This document shows positions 31,574 through 40,675 of a stretch of DNA of 40,688 nucleotides, piece by piece; positions within the stretch are counted from its first letter, which is position 1, and every line of letters starts with the position of its first letter. Origin of the DNA: Acidocella sp. (GTDB taxonomy: Bacteria > Pseudomonadota > Alphaproteobacteria > Acetobacterales > Acetobacteraceae); the NCBI GenBank assembly GCA_027451225.1, contig DAIDJU010000010.1:1-40688 (forward strand). The letters run 5' to 3'. A model generated the notes under the pieces. The model was given only the letters and a program-made list of their open reading frames with translations, was not told the DNA's origin and did not search any database. A program made the translations under genes and the position numbers.

Positions 31574-31857
31574 CCGGCTGGCGGACACAGGCCCTGACCA
31601 TCCCCGCCGAGCACCCCAGCGCCGACGGGCATTTCCCAGGCAACCCGATCATCCCAGGCGCGCTGCTGCTGGATGTGGCGCTCGAGGCGATGGGTGTCGC
31701 GGGCGGCGCGGTGATCCGGAGCGCGAAATTCCTCCGCCCCGTGCGCCCCGGCACAGCGCTGGAGCTGCGTTGGCAGCCCGCCGGCGAGCAGGCCTGGCGC
31801 TGCGAGTGCCTGGCCGCCGGGGATCTGGCGGCCAGCTTCACGGTGGCGCTGGCATGA
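31570..31857 (+). CDS. FabZ/FabA-like 3-hydroxyacyl-ACP dehydratase (short)
   Basis: IPAEHPSADGHFPGNPIIPGALLLDVALEAMG, the hot-dog HFPGxPxxPG motif. Confidence 0.85.
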   Translation: MTGWRTQALTIPAEHPSADGHFPGNPIIPGALLLDVALEAMGVAGGAVIRSAKFLRPVRPGTALELRWQPAGEQAWRCECLAAGDLAASFTVALA

Positions 31858-32756
31858 AGAGCGAAGCGCAAACCCAGGAATGGACCACACAGCGCGAGCG
31901 CGGGGCGCTGCCGGTCATCAAGGCCTGCGTCTGGGTCGCGCTGCGCCTCGGCCGCCGCACGGCGCGGCTGTTTCTCTACCCGGTGTGCCTGTACTTCCTG
32001 CTCTCCTCCCCCGCGGCGAGCGCGGCCTCGCGCGGCTATCTCGCCCGCGTGCTGGGCCGCCCGGCCGGGCAGCGGGATGTGTTCCGCCACTTCCTCACCT
32101 TTGCCTCCTGCGTGCTGGACCGCGTCTTCCTCCTCAACGAGCAGCGGGGCTGGTTCGACATCACCGTGCATAACGAGGCGCTGGTGCAGGAGATCGAGGC
32201 GCAGGGCCGGGGCTGCATGCTGTTCGGCGCGCATTTCGGCAGTTTCGAGGTCGCCCGCGCCGTGGGCCGCCAGCGCGAGCATCTGCCGATCAGCCTGCTG
32301 ATGTACGAGGAAAACGCCCAGAAAATCCGCGCCGCCCTCGCCGCCATCAACCCCAATCTGGCGACGGAGGTGATCGGCCTCGGGCGGCTGGACTCGCTGA
32401 TCGCCGTGGCGGAGCGGTTGCAGCGCGGGCATTTCATCGGCGTACTGGCGGATCGCAATGTCGATGGCCGGGACCTCGTCCGCTACCCGTTCCTGGGCGG
32501 CGAGGCCAGCTTCCCCAAGGGCCCGTTCCGCGTGGCCATGCTGCTCCAGCGCCCGGTGGTGATGATGGCCGGGCTCTATCGCGGCGGGCGGACATACGAT
32601 GTGCGATTCGAGCTGTTGGCCGAGGCCCCCGCCGCGCGCCCGGCGGACCCGGAAGCCTGGATCGACGATGTGATGCGCCGCTATGTCACCCGGCTGGAGG
32701 CGTATTGCCGCGAGGCCCCGTTCAACTGGTTCAACTTCTATGATTTCTGGGCCTAA
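31854..32756 (+). CDS. Lysophospholipid/lipid A-type acyltransferase (LPLAT)
   Basis: FLLYF..RGCMLFGAHFGSFEVARAVG, GHFIGVLADRNVDGRDLVRYPFLGGEASFPKGPFRVAMLLQRPVV. Confidence 0.85.
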   Translation: MKSEAQTQEWTTQRERGALPVIKACVWVALRLGRRTARLFLYPVCLYFLLSSPAASAASRGYLARVLGRPAGQRDVFRHFLTFASCVLDRVFLLNEQRGWFDITVHNEALVQEIEAQGRGCMLFGAHFGSFEVARAVGRQREHLPISLLMYEENAQKIRAALAAINPNLATEVIGLGRLDSLIAVAERLQRGHFIGVLADRNVDGRDLVRYPFLGGEASFPKGPFRVAMLLQRPVVMMAGLYRGGRTYDVRFELLAEAPAARPADPEAWIDDVMRRYVTRLEAYCREAPFNWFNFYDFWA

Positions 32757-32757
32757 C

Positions 32758-33339
32758 ATGCGCAGGGCGCTGCTCGCCGCCCTGCTGCTCCTGGCCCCCG
32801 CCACCCAGGCGCAGACCATGTGGAGCCTGGATGTGCTGATGATCCAGATGGCCCAGGTGCGCGCCGCCTCGGCCAGCTTCACCGAGCAGAGAACCTCGCC
32901 GCTGCTCAACGCCCCGCTGACCACCCAGGGCACGCTGCGCTACACCGCGCCCGCCTATATGCGCAAAACCACGCAGGGCCCGGCGCCGCAGGACTTCATC
33001 CTCGACCACGACCGCATCACCATGAGCGGCGGGCCGGACGGCAAGACGCATGTGTTCCACGCCTCGGACGCGCCGCAGATCGGCGGGCTGGTCGAGGGCA
33101 TCCGCGCCGTGCTGGCGGGGGACGAGGCCACGCTCACCCGGCTCTACACCGTGCAGCTCGGCGGGGACGCCGCCAACTGGCAACTGCAACTCACCCCGCT
33201 TGACCCCAAGGTGGCGAAGCTGGTGCGCGCCATCACCATCGCGGGCAGCGGGGCGCGCATCACCGGCATCGACACCGCCAGCCCCGATGGCAGCGACTCC
33301 CACATGCGCATCGCCGAGACCGTGAGCGATGCGCCCTGA
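32758..33339 (+). CDS. LolA-like outer-membrane lipoprotein carrier-type protein
   Basis: Signal peptide, then MAQVRAASASFTEQRTSPLLNAPLTTQGTLRYTAPAYMRKTTQGP. Confidence 0.8.
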   Translation: MRRALLAALLLLAPATQAQTMWSLDVLMIQMAQVRAASASFTEQRTSPLLNAPLTTQGTLRYTAPAYMRKTTQGPAPQDFILDHDRITMSGGPDGKTHVFHASDAPQIGGLVEGIRAVLAGDEATLTRLYTVQLGGDAANWQLQLTPLDPKVAKLVRAITIAGSGARITGIDTASPDGSDSHMRIAETVSDAP

Positions 33340-35647
33340 ACGTCTCGCCCTCGGGCTCTGGCTGGCGCTGCTGGTGCTGTGCGGCGTCATCGCCGCGCGC
33401 GCCAGCTACCGTACCCAGATGGGCGATTTCCTGCCGCACTCCGCCTCGCTGGAGCAGCAGGTGCTGGCGCAGCAGGTGAATGGCGGGGCGGCCTCGCATA
33501 TCCTGCTCGTCGCGCTGGAGGGCGCGCCCACCGCGACGCTGGCGGCGCTGAGCGAGGATCTCGCCGGAAAGCTGCGGGACAACGCCGCCTTCATCGACGT
33601 GATGAACGGCGACGACCACTCCCTGGCCCAAATCCAGGATTTCATCTGGCGCAACCGCTATCTGCTGAGCGATTCCGTCACCCCCCAGCGCTTCACCGCC
33701 GAGGGGCTGCATACCGCGCTGACCAGCGATATCGGGTTGCTCGGCACCGACCTCGCCCCCGTGCTGAGCCAGAGCCTGCCCCAAGACCCAACCGGCGAGG
33801 CGCTGAACCTGATGTCCACCCTCGCCCCCGCCAGCGCGGGACCGGCGGTGAATGACGGCGTCTGGACCTCGCCCCAAGGCGACGACGCGCTGCTCCTGCT
33901 GCACACCGCCGCCCCCGGCTTCGACCTCGACGCGCAGCAGCGCGACCTGGGGCTGGTGGATGCCGCCTTCGCCGCCGCGCGGGCCGAAACGCCCGGCGCG
34001 CAGGCTGCCAGGCTGGAGATAAGCGGGCCGGGCGTTTTCGGGGTGCGCACCCGGGATGTGACGAAGCACGACGTCACCCGGCTCTCGATCCTCGCCACCA
34101 TCGGGGCGGTCTCGCTGCTGGCCTTCGCCTATCGCTCGCCGCGCGTGCTGCTGCTGGGGCTGCTGCCCATCGCCAGCGGGGCGCTGGCGGCCATCGCCGC
34201 CGTGTCGGTGGGGTTCGGCTTCGTGCATGGCATCACGTTGGGGTTCGGCGTCACCCTCATCGGCGAGGCGATGGATTACGCCATCTATCTCTTCACCCAG
34301 ACCGCCCAGGGCGACACGGCGCGCGACACGCTCTCGCGCATCTGGCCCACGCTGCGGCTGGGGGCGCTCACTTCAGTGGCCGGGTTCGCGGCCATGCTGT
34401 TCTCCAGCTTCACCGGCTTCGCGCAGCTGGGGCTGTTCTCCATCATGGGGCTGATTACCGCCGCCGCCGTTACGCGCTTCGTGCTGCCGCCTCTGATGCC
34501 CAAACAGTTCTTCGCCGTGGGGGCCGGGGGCATGGCCAAGCCGCTGGGCTGGCTCATCCGCCACCAACGCCCGGCGCGCCTCATGGCGCTGGCGGCGCTG
34601 CTGGCGGCGGGGGCGGCGCTGCTCACCCACAGAGGCGGCATGTGGGATGAGAATTTGCTCGACCTCAGCCCCATCCCCACCGCCGCCCAGGCACTGGACG
34701 CGAAACTGCGCCACGAACTCGGCGTGCCAGACCAGCGCTATTTCGCGGTGTTCCAGGCCGGGAGCGCGCAGCAGGCGCTGGCCCGGAGCGAGGCGCTGGC
34801 CCCCGTGCTGGCCGGGCTGAAGGCGGACGGCGCGCTGGCGGGCTACGACCTGCCCAGCAACATTCTGCCCAGCGACGCCACGCAGCGCGCCCGCCAAGCC
34901 GCCCTGCCCGACGCCGCCACGCTCAGCGCCAGGCTGGCCCAGGCGCAAACCGGGCTGCCCTTCCGCGCCGATGCCTTCGCGCCCTTCCTGAAAGACGTGG
35001 CGGCGGCGAAAACCGCTCCGTTGCTCAACGCGGCCAGCCTGCCCCCAGCGCTGGCGCTGCGCTTTGGCTCCATGCTGGTGCAAAACGGGGCCGACTGGGT
35101 CGTCACCGCCCCGCTCACCGACATCGCCGATCCCACGGCGGCGTCCCAGCGCCTCGCCGCCGCCGGCGCGAACTTCGTCGATCTCGACCATGAATCCGCC
35201 ACGCTGATGTCCACCTTCCAGCGCGAGGCGGTGACTCTGGCCGTAGTCGGCAGCCTCGCCATTCTGTCGCTGCTCGTCGTGGGGCTGCGGTCACCGCGCC
35301 GCGCGGCACGGGTGGCGGCGCCGCTCGCCATGGCTGTCGCCATCACGGCGGCGCTGCTCACGCTGGGGGGCGGCAAGCTCTCCATCTTCATGGTCACGGG
35401 GTTTCTGCTCATCGTCGCCATCGGCTCCAATTACTGCCTGTTCTTCGAACGCGCCGTGGCGGGCAGCGTGGCCTGGGAACGGGCCATCGCCTCGATCCTG
35501 CTGGCCAATCTCTGCACCGTGGCGGCTTATGGGCTGATGGCGCTCTCGCATATCCCGGTGCTGCACGATATCGGCGTGACCGTCGCCACCGGCACCTTCC
35601 TCAGCCTGCTCTGCGGCGCGGTGTTCAGCCGTGGGGGCGCGCCATGA
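33329..35647 (+). CDS. MMPL/RND-family exporter
   Basis: 772 aa, two 5-6 TM blocks separated by periplasmic domains; GFGVTLIGEAMDYAIYLFTQTAQG and VTGFLLIVAIGSNYCLFFERA. Confidence 0.88.
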   Translation: MRPERLALGLWLALLVLCGVIAARASYRTQMGDFLPHSASLEQQVLAQQVNGGAASHILLVALEGAPTATLAALSEDLAGKLRDNAAFIDVMNGDDHSLAQIQDFIWRNRYLLSDSVTPQRFTAEGLHTALTSDIGLLGTDLAPVLSQSLPQDPTGEALNLMSTLAPASAGPAVNDGVWTSPQGDDALLLLHTAAPGFDLDAQQRDLGLVDAAFAAARAETPGAQAARLEISGPGVFGVRTRDVTKHDVTRLSILATIGAVSLLAFAYRSPRVLLLGLLPIASGALAAIAAVSVGFGFVHGITLGFGVTLIGEAMDYAIYLFTQTAQGDTARDTLSRIWPTLRLGALTSVAGFAAMLFSSFTGFAQLGLFSIMGLITAAAVTRFVLPPLMPKQFFAVGAGGMAKPLGWLIRHQRPARLMALAALLAAGAALLTHRGGMWDENLLDLSPIPTAAQALDAKLRHELGVPDQRYFAVFQAGSAQQALARSEALAPVLAGLKADGALAGYDLPSNILPSDATQRARQAALPDAATLSARLAQAQTGLPFRADAFAPFLKDVAAAKTAPLLNAASLPPALALRFGSMLVQNGADWVVTAPLTDIADPTAASQRLAAAGANFVDLDHESATLMSTFQREAVTLAVVGSLAILSLLVVGLRSPRRAARVAAPLAMAVAITAALLTLGGGKLSIFMVTGFLLIVAIGSNYCLFFERAVAGSVAWERAIASILLANLCTVAAYGLMALSHIPVLHDIGVTVATGTFLSLLCGAVFSRGGAP

Positions 35648-36342
35648 ACATCGTCACGCGGCTGGACTACGCCTCCCCCCTGCCCGGCGATGACCGCCTG
35701 CTGCTGGTGATGCTGCCGGGGGCGGGCATCCGCGCCCGGGACTTTGCCGCCCAGGGCATGGTGGCAGCTGCTCACGCACAAAACCTGCCCGTGGATGTGA
35801 GCGTGGTGGAGCCGGATCTCACCCTCTATCTGGAGGACGAGGTAACGGCGGCGCTGCATCGCGAGGTCATCATGCCCGCGCGGGCACGGGGCTATACGCG
35901 CATCTGGCTGCTTGGCATCTCGCTCGGCGGCATGGGGGCGTTGCTCTATGCCAGCGCACATCCCAACGAGGTGGAGGGGCTGGTGCTGCTGGCCCCGTTC
36001 CTCGGCACGCGCGGCACCATGGCCGCGCTGGCCAAGGCGGGCGGGCTGGGGCCCGAGACCCAGGCGCTGGCCACCACCGCGCCGGAGCAGCGCCTGCTCG
36101 GCTGGCTCACCGCGCATCTGGCGCAAGGGGCGGCGGCTCCGGCCCTGTATCTGGGCTATGCGCGGCAGGACCGTTTTGCTCCTGGCCACAGGCTGCTGGC
36201 CGAGCACCTGCCACCTTCGCGCACGGCCATTCAGGATGGCGGGCATGACTGGCCCGCCTGGACGGCGCTATGGCGGGAGCTGCTCGCCCACGCCCCCTTC
36301 CGCCCCAGGCCAAGCGGTGATAGAGATTGTTACAAAATCTGA
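35644..36342 (+). CDS. Alpha/beta hydrolase
   Basis: Nucleophile elbow GISLGGMG; acid YARQDRFAPG; GGHDWPAW His. Confidence 0.85.
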   Translation: MNIVTRLDYASPLPGDDRLLLVMLPGAGIRARDFAAQGMVAAAHAQNLPVDVSVVEPDLTLYLEDEVTAALHREVIMPARARGYTRIWLLGISLGGMGALLYASAHPNEVEGLVLLAPFLGTRGTMAALAKAGGLGPETQALATTAPEQRLLGWLTAHLAQGAAAPALYLGYARQDRFAPGHRLLAEHLPPSRTAIQDGGHDWPAWTALWRELLAHAPFRPRPSGDRDCYKI

Positions 36343-37538
36343 TGGGTTTAAGCACGGGGATCATGGGCAAAGCCGACATCGCACTTGCCGGTCCCGGCAC
36401 CTCCTACCAGACGCTCTTCCCCTATCACGCCGAGTTCTGCGCGCTCTCGGAATTCCGCAAGAAGCCCGGCTTCGGCGCTGAGCTGCGCAGCGGCATGGGC
36501 GGGCATGCGGTGCTCTACCTCAACGGCGTGCGGCTGGACCGCGCCGCCCGCTACCCCGTGCTGCGCCTCTGCGCGCCCGATGAAGCGCCGGAGCAGCACG
36601 GCGTCGGCATCAGCGTGAACGAACATTACCGCAACGCCAACTGGATCGCCGTGGAGGGCCGGGACTTTCTGCTGCGCGGCGCGCTGGAGGAGGGCGAGCC
36701 CTTAACCCGCGCCAGCTACGCCCGCACCCAGGCCCGCGCCCAGGCGATGGGCATTTTCGAGGGCGTGGAGTTCCACCCGCATCTGTTCCGCGACAAGCCG
36801 CACGGCATGTCCGACCGTGAATATATGTACGAGATCTCGGTGGCCTCGGATTACGGCGTGCGCTTCGGGCGCGATGCCTATTGCGCCCGCGTGCCGCTGG
36901 ACCATGCCCGCATGGGCGCGATCGTCGATTACCTGAACGCGCTCAACCGCCCCTACCAGGAGGGCAGGCGGATTTATACCTGGAAGATCTTCACCGATAA
37001 CTGCGTGCATGTGGGGCATAACGCCCTGGCGGCGGCGGGGGTATGGGCCCCCTGGCCCACCGGGCAATCCCCGATGCTCGCCGCCTTCAAATTCCCCGTC
37101 CCCAAGAATACATTCGTGGACCTGATGCTGCGCACCAACGATTTGCCGCTTGAAGCCCCCGACGCCCTGTACGCGGACCACGCCGCGCTTCAGGCGTTGC
37201 TGCGCTGGGGCAGCCTGCCCGTGGGGCCGGGGGCGCTGGCCGTGGCCGAACCGGCGGTGGCGCGCAACGAGATCTACGACGTCTCCCGCCGGCTGAAGCT
37301 GATTTTCTACGACAACCCGTTCTGGGGCCCGTACCGCCCCCGCTTCAACCGCATCTTCGCCGACCCGCGCTATACCGATCTGCGCGCCAATCTGCGCCAT
37401 TTCGCCGCGCGTTACGTGGCGGCCAAGCGGCAGGGCAAGGGGCCGCACCCGGCCTTCACCGCGCGGTATGAGGCGCATATCGCCCATGCCGCCGCCCAGG
37501 CCTCGGCCATGCTGGCTGCGCTGGGGGAGGCGGCATGA
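36342..37538 (+). CDS. Uncharacterised protein, candidate permuted papain-like (NlpC/P60/LRAT-type) enzyme
   Basis: 399 aa; His-first GMGGHAVLYLNGVRLD, Cys-later TWKIFTDNCVHVGHNALAAAGV. Start could instead be 36363. Confidence 0.5.
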   Translation: MGLSTGIMGKADIALAGPGTSYQTLFPYHAEFCALSEFRKKPGFGAELRSGMGGHAVLYLNGVRLDRAARYPVLRLCAPDEAPEQHGVGISVNEHYRNANWIAVEGRDFLLRGALEEGEPLTRASYARTQARAQAMGIFEGVEFHPHLFRDKPHGMSDREYMYEISVASDYGVRFGRDAYCARVPLDHARMGAIVDYLNALNRPYQEGRRIYTWKIFTDNCVHVGHNALAAAGVWAPWPTGQSPMLAAFKFPVPKNTFVDLMLRTNDLPLEAPDALYADHAALQALLRWGSLPVGPGALAVAEPAVARNEIYDVSRRLKLIFYDNPFWGPYRPRFNRIFADPRYTDLRANLRHFAARYVAAKRQGKGPHPAFTARYEAHIAHAAAQASAMLAALGEAA

Positions 37539-38725
37539 CGCAGCTTGCCCTCACCGCCTTTTCCATCGTCACCGCGCTGGGCGCCGGGCAGGACGCCAAT
37601 CTCGCCGCCCTGCGCGCGGGGCGCAGCGCCCTCGTCCCCTGCCGGTTCGATACGCTGCCCATCGACGCCTATGCCGGCGAGGTGGAGGGGCTAGACCAGC
37701 CCCTCACCGGCCCCTGGGCGGGGTTTGACTGCCGCAACAACCGCCTCGCCGCCCTGGCGTTGCGGCAGGATGGCTTCCTCGACGCCGTGGAAGCCGCCAA
37801 GGCGCGGCATAGCCCGGCGCGCATCGGGCTGTTCCTGGGCACCAGCACATCCGGCATCTGGGAGACAGAGACCGCCTACCGCCACCGCGCCCCGCAAACC
37901 GGCGCGCTGCCGCAAGGGTTCGACTACGCCCGCACCCACAACACCTACGCACTGGGGCGGTTCCTGCGCGAGTATCTGGGCCTGGGCGGACCGGCCTTCG
38001 TGATCTCCACCGCCTGCGCGGCCACCTCCAAGGTGTTTGCCGACGCAGCCCGGATGATCCGGGCCGGGATCTGCGATGCCGCCATCGTCGGCGGGGCGGA
38101 TACCCTGTGCGGCACCACCTTGTTCGGCTTCCACGCGCTGGGCGTGATGGCGGAGGGGCCGTGCCGGCCTTTTGATGCCGCGCGCAATGGCATCTCCATT
38201 GGCGAGGGGGCGGGCTTCGTGTTGTTGGAACGCCCCAGCCCGGCGCACGGGGCCGAGACCGTGATGCTGCTCGGCACGGGTGAAAGCTCGGACGCGTATC
38301 ACATGTCCTCCCCCCACCCTGAAGGCGAGGGCGCGCGCGCCGCAATGCTCCAGGCCCTGGCGGCGGCGGGGTTGCTGCCGGAGGAGATCGACTACATCAA
38401 CCTGCACGGCACCGCGACGCTGGTGGGCGACGCGGCGGAAGACAAGGCCATCTCCGGTTTGTTTGGCGATAAAGTGCCTTGCAATTCCAGCAAGGGCTTC
38501 ACTGGCCATACGCTCGGGGCCTCGGGCGTGGTGGGGGCGGCGTTCGCGGCGCTGGCCATCCGGCACGGTTTCATCCCGGGCAGCCCACATACGCGCGAGG
38601 TCGATCCCGGCTTTGCCAGCAATTATTTGCGCGAGGGGCGGGAAGCGCGGGTGAACCATGTGCTGTGCAACGCCTTCGGCTTCGGCGGGGTGAATTGCAG
38701 CATGGTGCTGGGGCGAGCGGCATGA
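37535..38725 (+). CDS. Beta-ketoacyl-ACP synthase (FabF/KAS II-like)
   Basis: FVISTACAATSK (Cys), INLHGTAT (His), KGFTGHTLGASG (His), NAFGFGGVNCSMVL. Confidence 0.94.
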   Translation: MTQLALTAFSIVTALGAGQDANLAALRAGRSALVPCRFDTLPIDAYAGEVEGLDQPLTGPWAGFDCRNNRLAALALRQDGFLDAVEAAKARHSPARIGLFLGTSTSGIWETETAYRHRAPQTGALPQGFDYARTHNTYALGRFLREYLGLGGPAFVISTACAATSKVFADAARMIRAGICDAAIVGGADTLCGTTLFGFHALGVMAEGPCRPFDAARNGISIGEGAGFVLLERPSPAHGAETVMLLGTGESSDAYHMSSPHPEGEGARAAMLQALAAAGLLPEEIDYINLHGTATLVGDAAEDKAISGLFGDKVPCNSSKGFTGHTLGASGVVGAAFAALAIRHGFIPGSPHTREVDPGFASNYLREGREARVNHVLCNAFGFGGVNCSMVLGRAA

Positions 38726-39525
38726 TGCACGTGTATCTGGAAGGCATCGGCCTGTTCGGACCGGGGCTGGCGGGGTGGGAAGCCGGCCGCGCCGCTCTGG
38801 CCGGAGCCGTACCCTACACCCCAACCGAAACGCCTCTGCCCGCCGCCGCGCTGCTGCCCGCCAATGAGCGCCGCCGCGCCCCGAAGATCGTGCGGATCGC
38901 CCTGGCCACCGGGGCCGAGGCCCTGGCTGCCGCCGGGCGAGACCCGGCGCGGGTTGCGGCAGTGTTCACCTCCTCGGGCGGCGATGGCGATACGATCCAC
39001 GAGATCATGTCCACCCTGGCCTCGCCTGTCCGCGAACTTTCTCCCACGCGGTTCCACAACTCGGTGCATAACGCGGCGGCGGGGTATTGGAGCATCGCCA
39101 CGGCCTCGCGCGCGGCCTCGACCAGCCTGTGCTGCCATGACGGCAGCTTCGCCGCGGGGCTGCTGGAAGCGGCGGTGCAGGCAACGGTGGACAACAAAGC
39201 CGTGGCGCTGATCGCCTATGATGTCCCCTACCCCTCGCCGCTGGCCGAGGCACGGCCCATCGGCCCCGCTTTTGGTGTGGCGCTGGCGCTCTCACCCGCG
39301 CCCTCCCCCGCCAGCTTCGCCCGGCTGGAGATGGCGCTGACCACGGACCAACCGCTCAGCCATAACGCCGAGCCCACGCTGGAGGCGCTGCGCCGCGCCA
39401 CCCCGGCGGCGCGCGCCTTGCCGTTGCTGGCGGCACTGGCGACGAACGGCACGGCGGCGGTGACGTTGGAGTATCTGCCGGATCTGGCGTTGAACGTGAG
39501 CATCACACCGGAGAAAAGCTCATGA
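38722..39525 (+). CDS. Truncated KS-like protein / chain-length-factor-type partner
   Basis: KS N-terminal-type fold cues (ATGAEALAAAGRDPARVAAVFTSSGGDGDTIHEI..RFHNSVHNAAAGYWSIAT) but no HGT or GHxxG active-site His motifs. Confidence 0.8.
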   Translation: MMHVYLEGIGLFGPGLAGWEAGRAALAGAVPYTPTETPLPAAALLPANERRRAPKIVRIALATGAEALAAAGRDPARVAAVFTSSGGDGDTIHEIMSTLASPVRELSPTRFHNSVHNAAAGYWSIATASRAASTSLCCHDGSFAAGLLEAAVQATVDNKAVALIAYDVPYPSPLAEARPIGPAFGVALALSPAPSPASFARLEMALTTDQPLSHNAEPTLEALRRATPAARALPLLAALATNGTAAVTLEYLPDLALNVSITPEKSS

Positions 39526-39959
39526 GCATCGGGCATGAGCAGATCCAGGGCATGATCCCCCATTCCGGCGCCATGTGCCTGCTGGACGAAGTGCTGGACT
39601 GGGACGCCGCCGCCGTGCGCTGCGTTTCCCGCCGCTACCGCCTGCCCGGCAACCCGCTGCGCCGCGCCGATGGTACGCTGGGCACCGCCTGCGGCGTCGA
39701 GATCGCGGCGCAGGCGATGGCTGTGCATGGGCGGCTCACCGCGCCCGAGGGAGGTGAGCCTGTGCCGGGTTATCTGGTGGCTCTGCGGGATGTACGGCTC
39801 GCCGCGCCGCTGCTGGACGAGGCGGGGGAAGAGTTGCTCGTGGAGGTCAGGTTGCTGATGGGCGACGGCAAGGGCGCGACCTATGAATTCGCCCTCTCGG
39901 CGGAAGGCGCGCCATGGCTCGCCGGGCGGGCCACCGTGCTGTTCGGAGCGGGGCAATGA
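39522..39959 (+). CDS. 3-hydroxyacyl-ACP dehydratase-like hot-dog protein
   Basis: IQGMIPHSGAMCLLDEVLDWD...CGVEIAAQAMAVHG..; dehydratase family of aryl-polyene-type clusters. Confidence 0.85.
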   Translation: MSIGHEQIQGMIPHSGAMCLLDEVLDWDAAAVRCVSRRYRLPGNPLRRADGTLGTACGVEIAAQAMAVHGRLTAPEGGEPVPGYLVALRDVRLAAPLLDEAGEELLVEVRLLMGDGKGATYEFALSAEGAPWLAGRATVLFGAGQ

Positions 39960-40675
39960 GCCGCGCGCTGGTGACTGGCGGCAGCGGGGCCATCGGCGGG
40001 GCCATCGCCCGCGCGCTGGCGGCGGCGGGGCATCATGTCTATGTCCATGCGCATGGGCGGATTGAGCGCGCGCAAGAGGTGGCGGCGGAGATCATCGCCC
40101 AGGGCGGGGCGGCGGAGGCCGTGCAATTCGACCTCACCGACGCGCAAGCCACGCAAGCCGCCCTGGCCGCGATACTGGACGCCGGCGCGGTGCAGATTTT
40201 GGTTAATAATGCGGGCATCCATGACGACGCGCCGATGCCGGGGATGCGCCATGAGCAATGGGCGCGGGTGATCGATGTTTCGCTCAACGGTTTCTTCAAC
40301 GTCACCCAGCCGCTGCTGCTGCCGATGATCCGCACGCGCTGGGGGCGGGTGATCAACATCTCCTCGGTAGCCGGGGTGATGGGCAATCGGGGCCAGGCCA
40401 ATTACGCGGCGGCCAAGGCCGGGCTGCACGGGGCGGCGCGCTCGCTGGCGCTGGAGGTGGCGAGCCGGGGGATCACCGTGAATACGGTGGCGCCGGGGAT
40501 CATCGCCTCGCCCGCCACGGCGGAGCTGTTCCCCAAGGAGGCGCTGGAGCGCATGGTGCCGGTGAAACGCGCCGGAACGCCGGAGGAGGTGGCCGATCTC
40601 GTCGGCTTCCTGGCCTCGGAGCGGGCGGGCTATATCACGGGGCAGCTCATCAACATCAATGGCGGCATGGCCTGA
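39956..40675 (+). CDS. 3-oxoacyl-ACP reductase (FabG-like SDR)
   Basis: ALVTGGSGAIGGAIARAL, NNAGIHDD, YAAAKAGLHG, TVAPGIIASPAT. Confidence 0.94.
   Translation: MSRALVTGGSGAIGGAIARALAAAGHHVYVHAHGRIERAQEVAAEIIAQGGAAEAVQFDLTDAQATQAALAAILDAGAVQILVNNAGIHDDAPMPGMRHEQWARVIDVSLNGFFNVTQPLLLPMIRTRWGRVINISSVAGVMGNRGQANYAAAKAGLHGAARSLALEVASRGITVNTVAPGIIASPATAELFPKEALERMVPVKRAGTPEEVADLVGFLASERAGYITGQLININGGMA

Noticed and set aside
29975-32933. Two long minus-strand ORFs (29975-31390, 31422-32933) over the polyene-type cluster
   Set aside because: Antisense shadows of ligase, dehydratase and acyltransferase genes with clear motifs.
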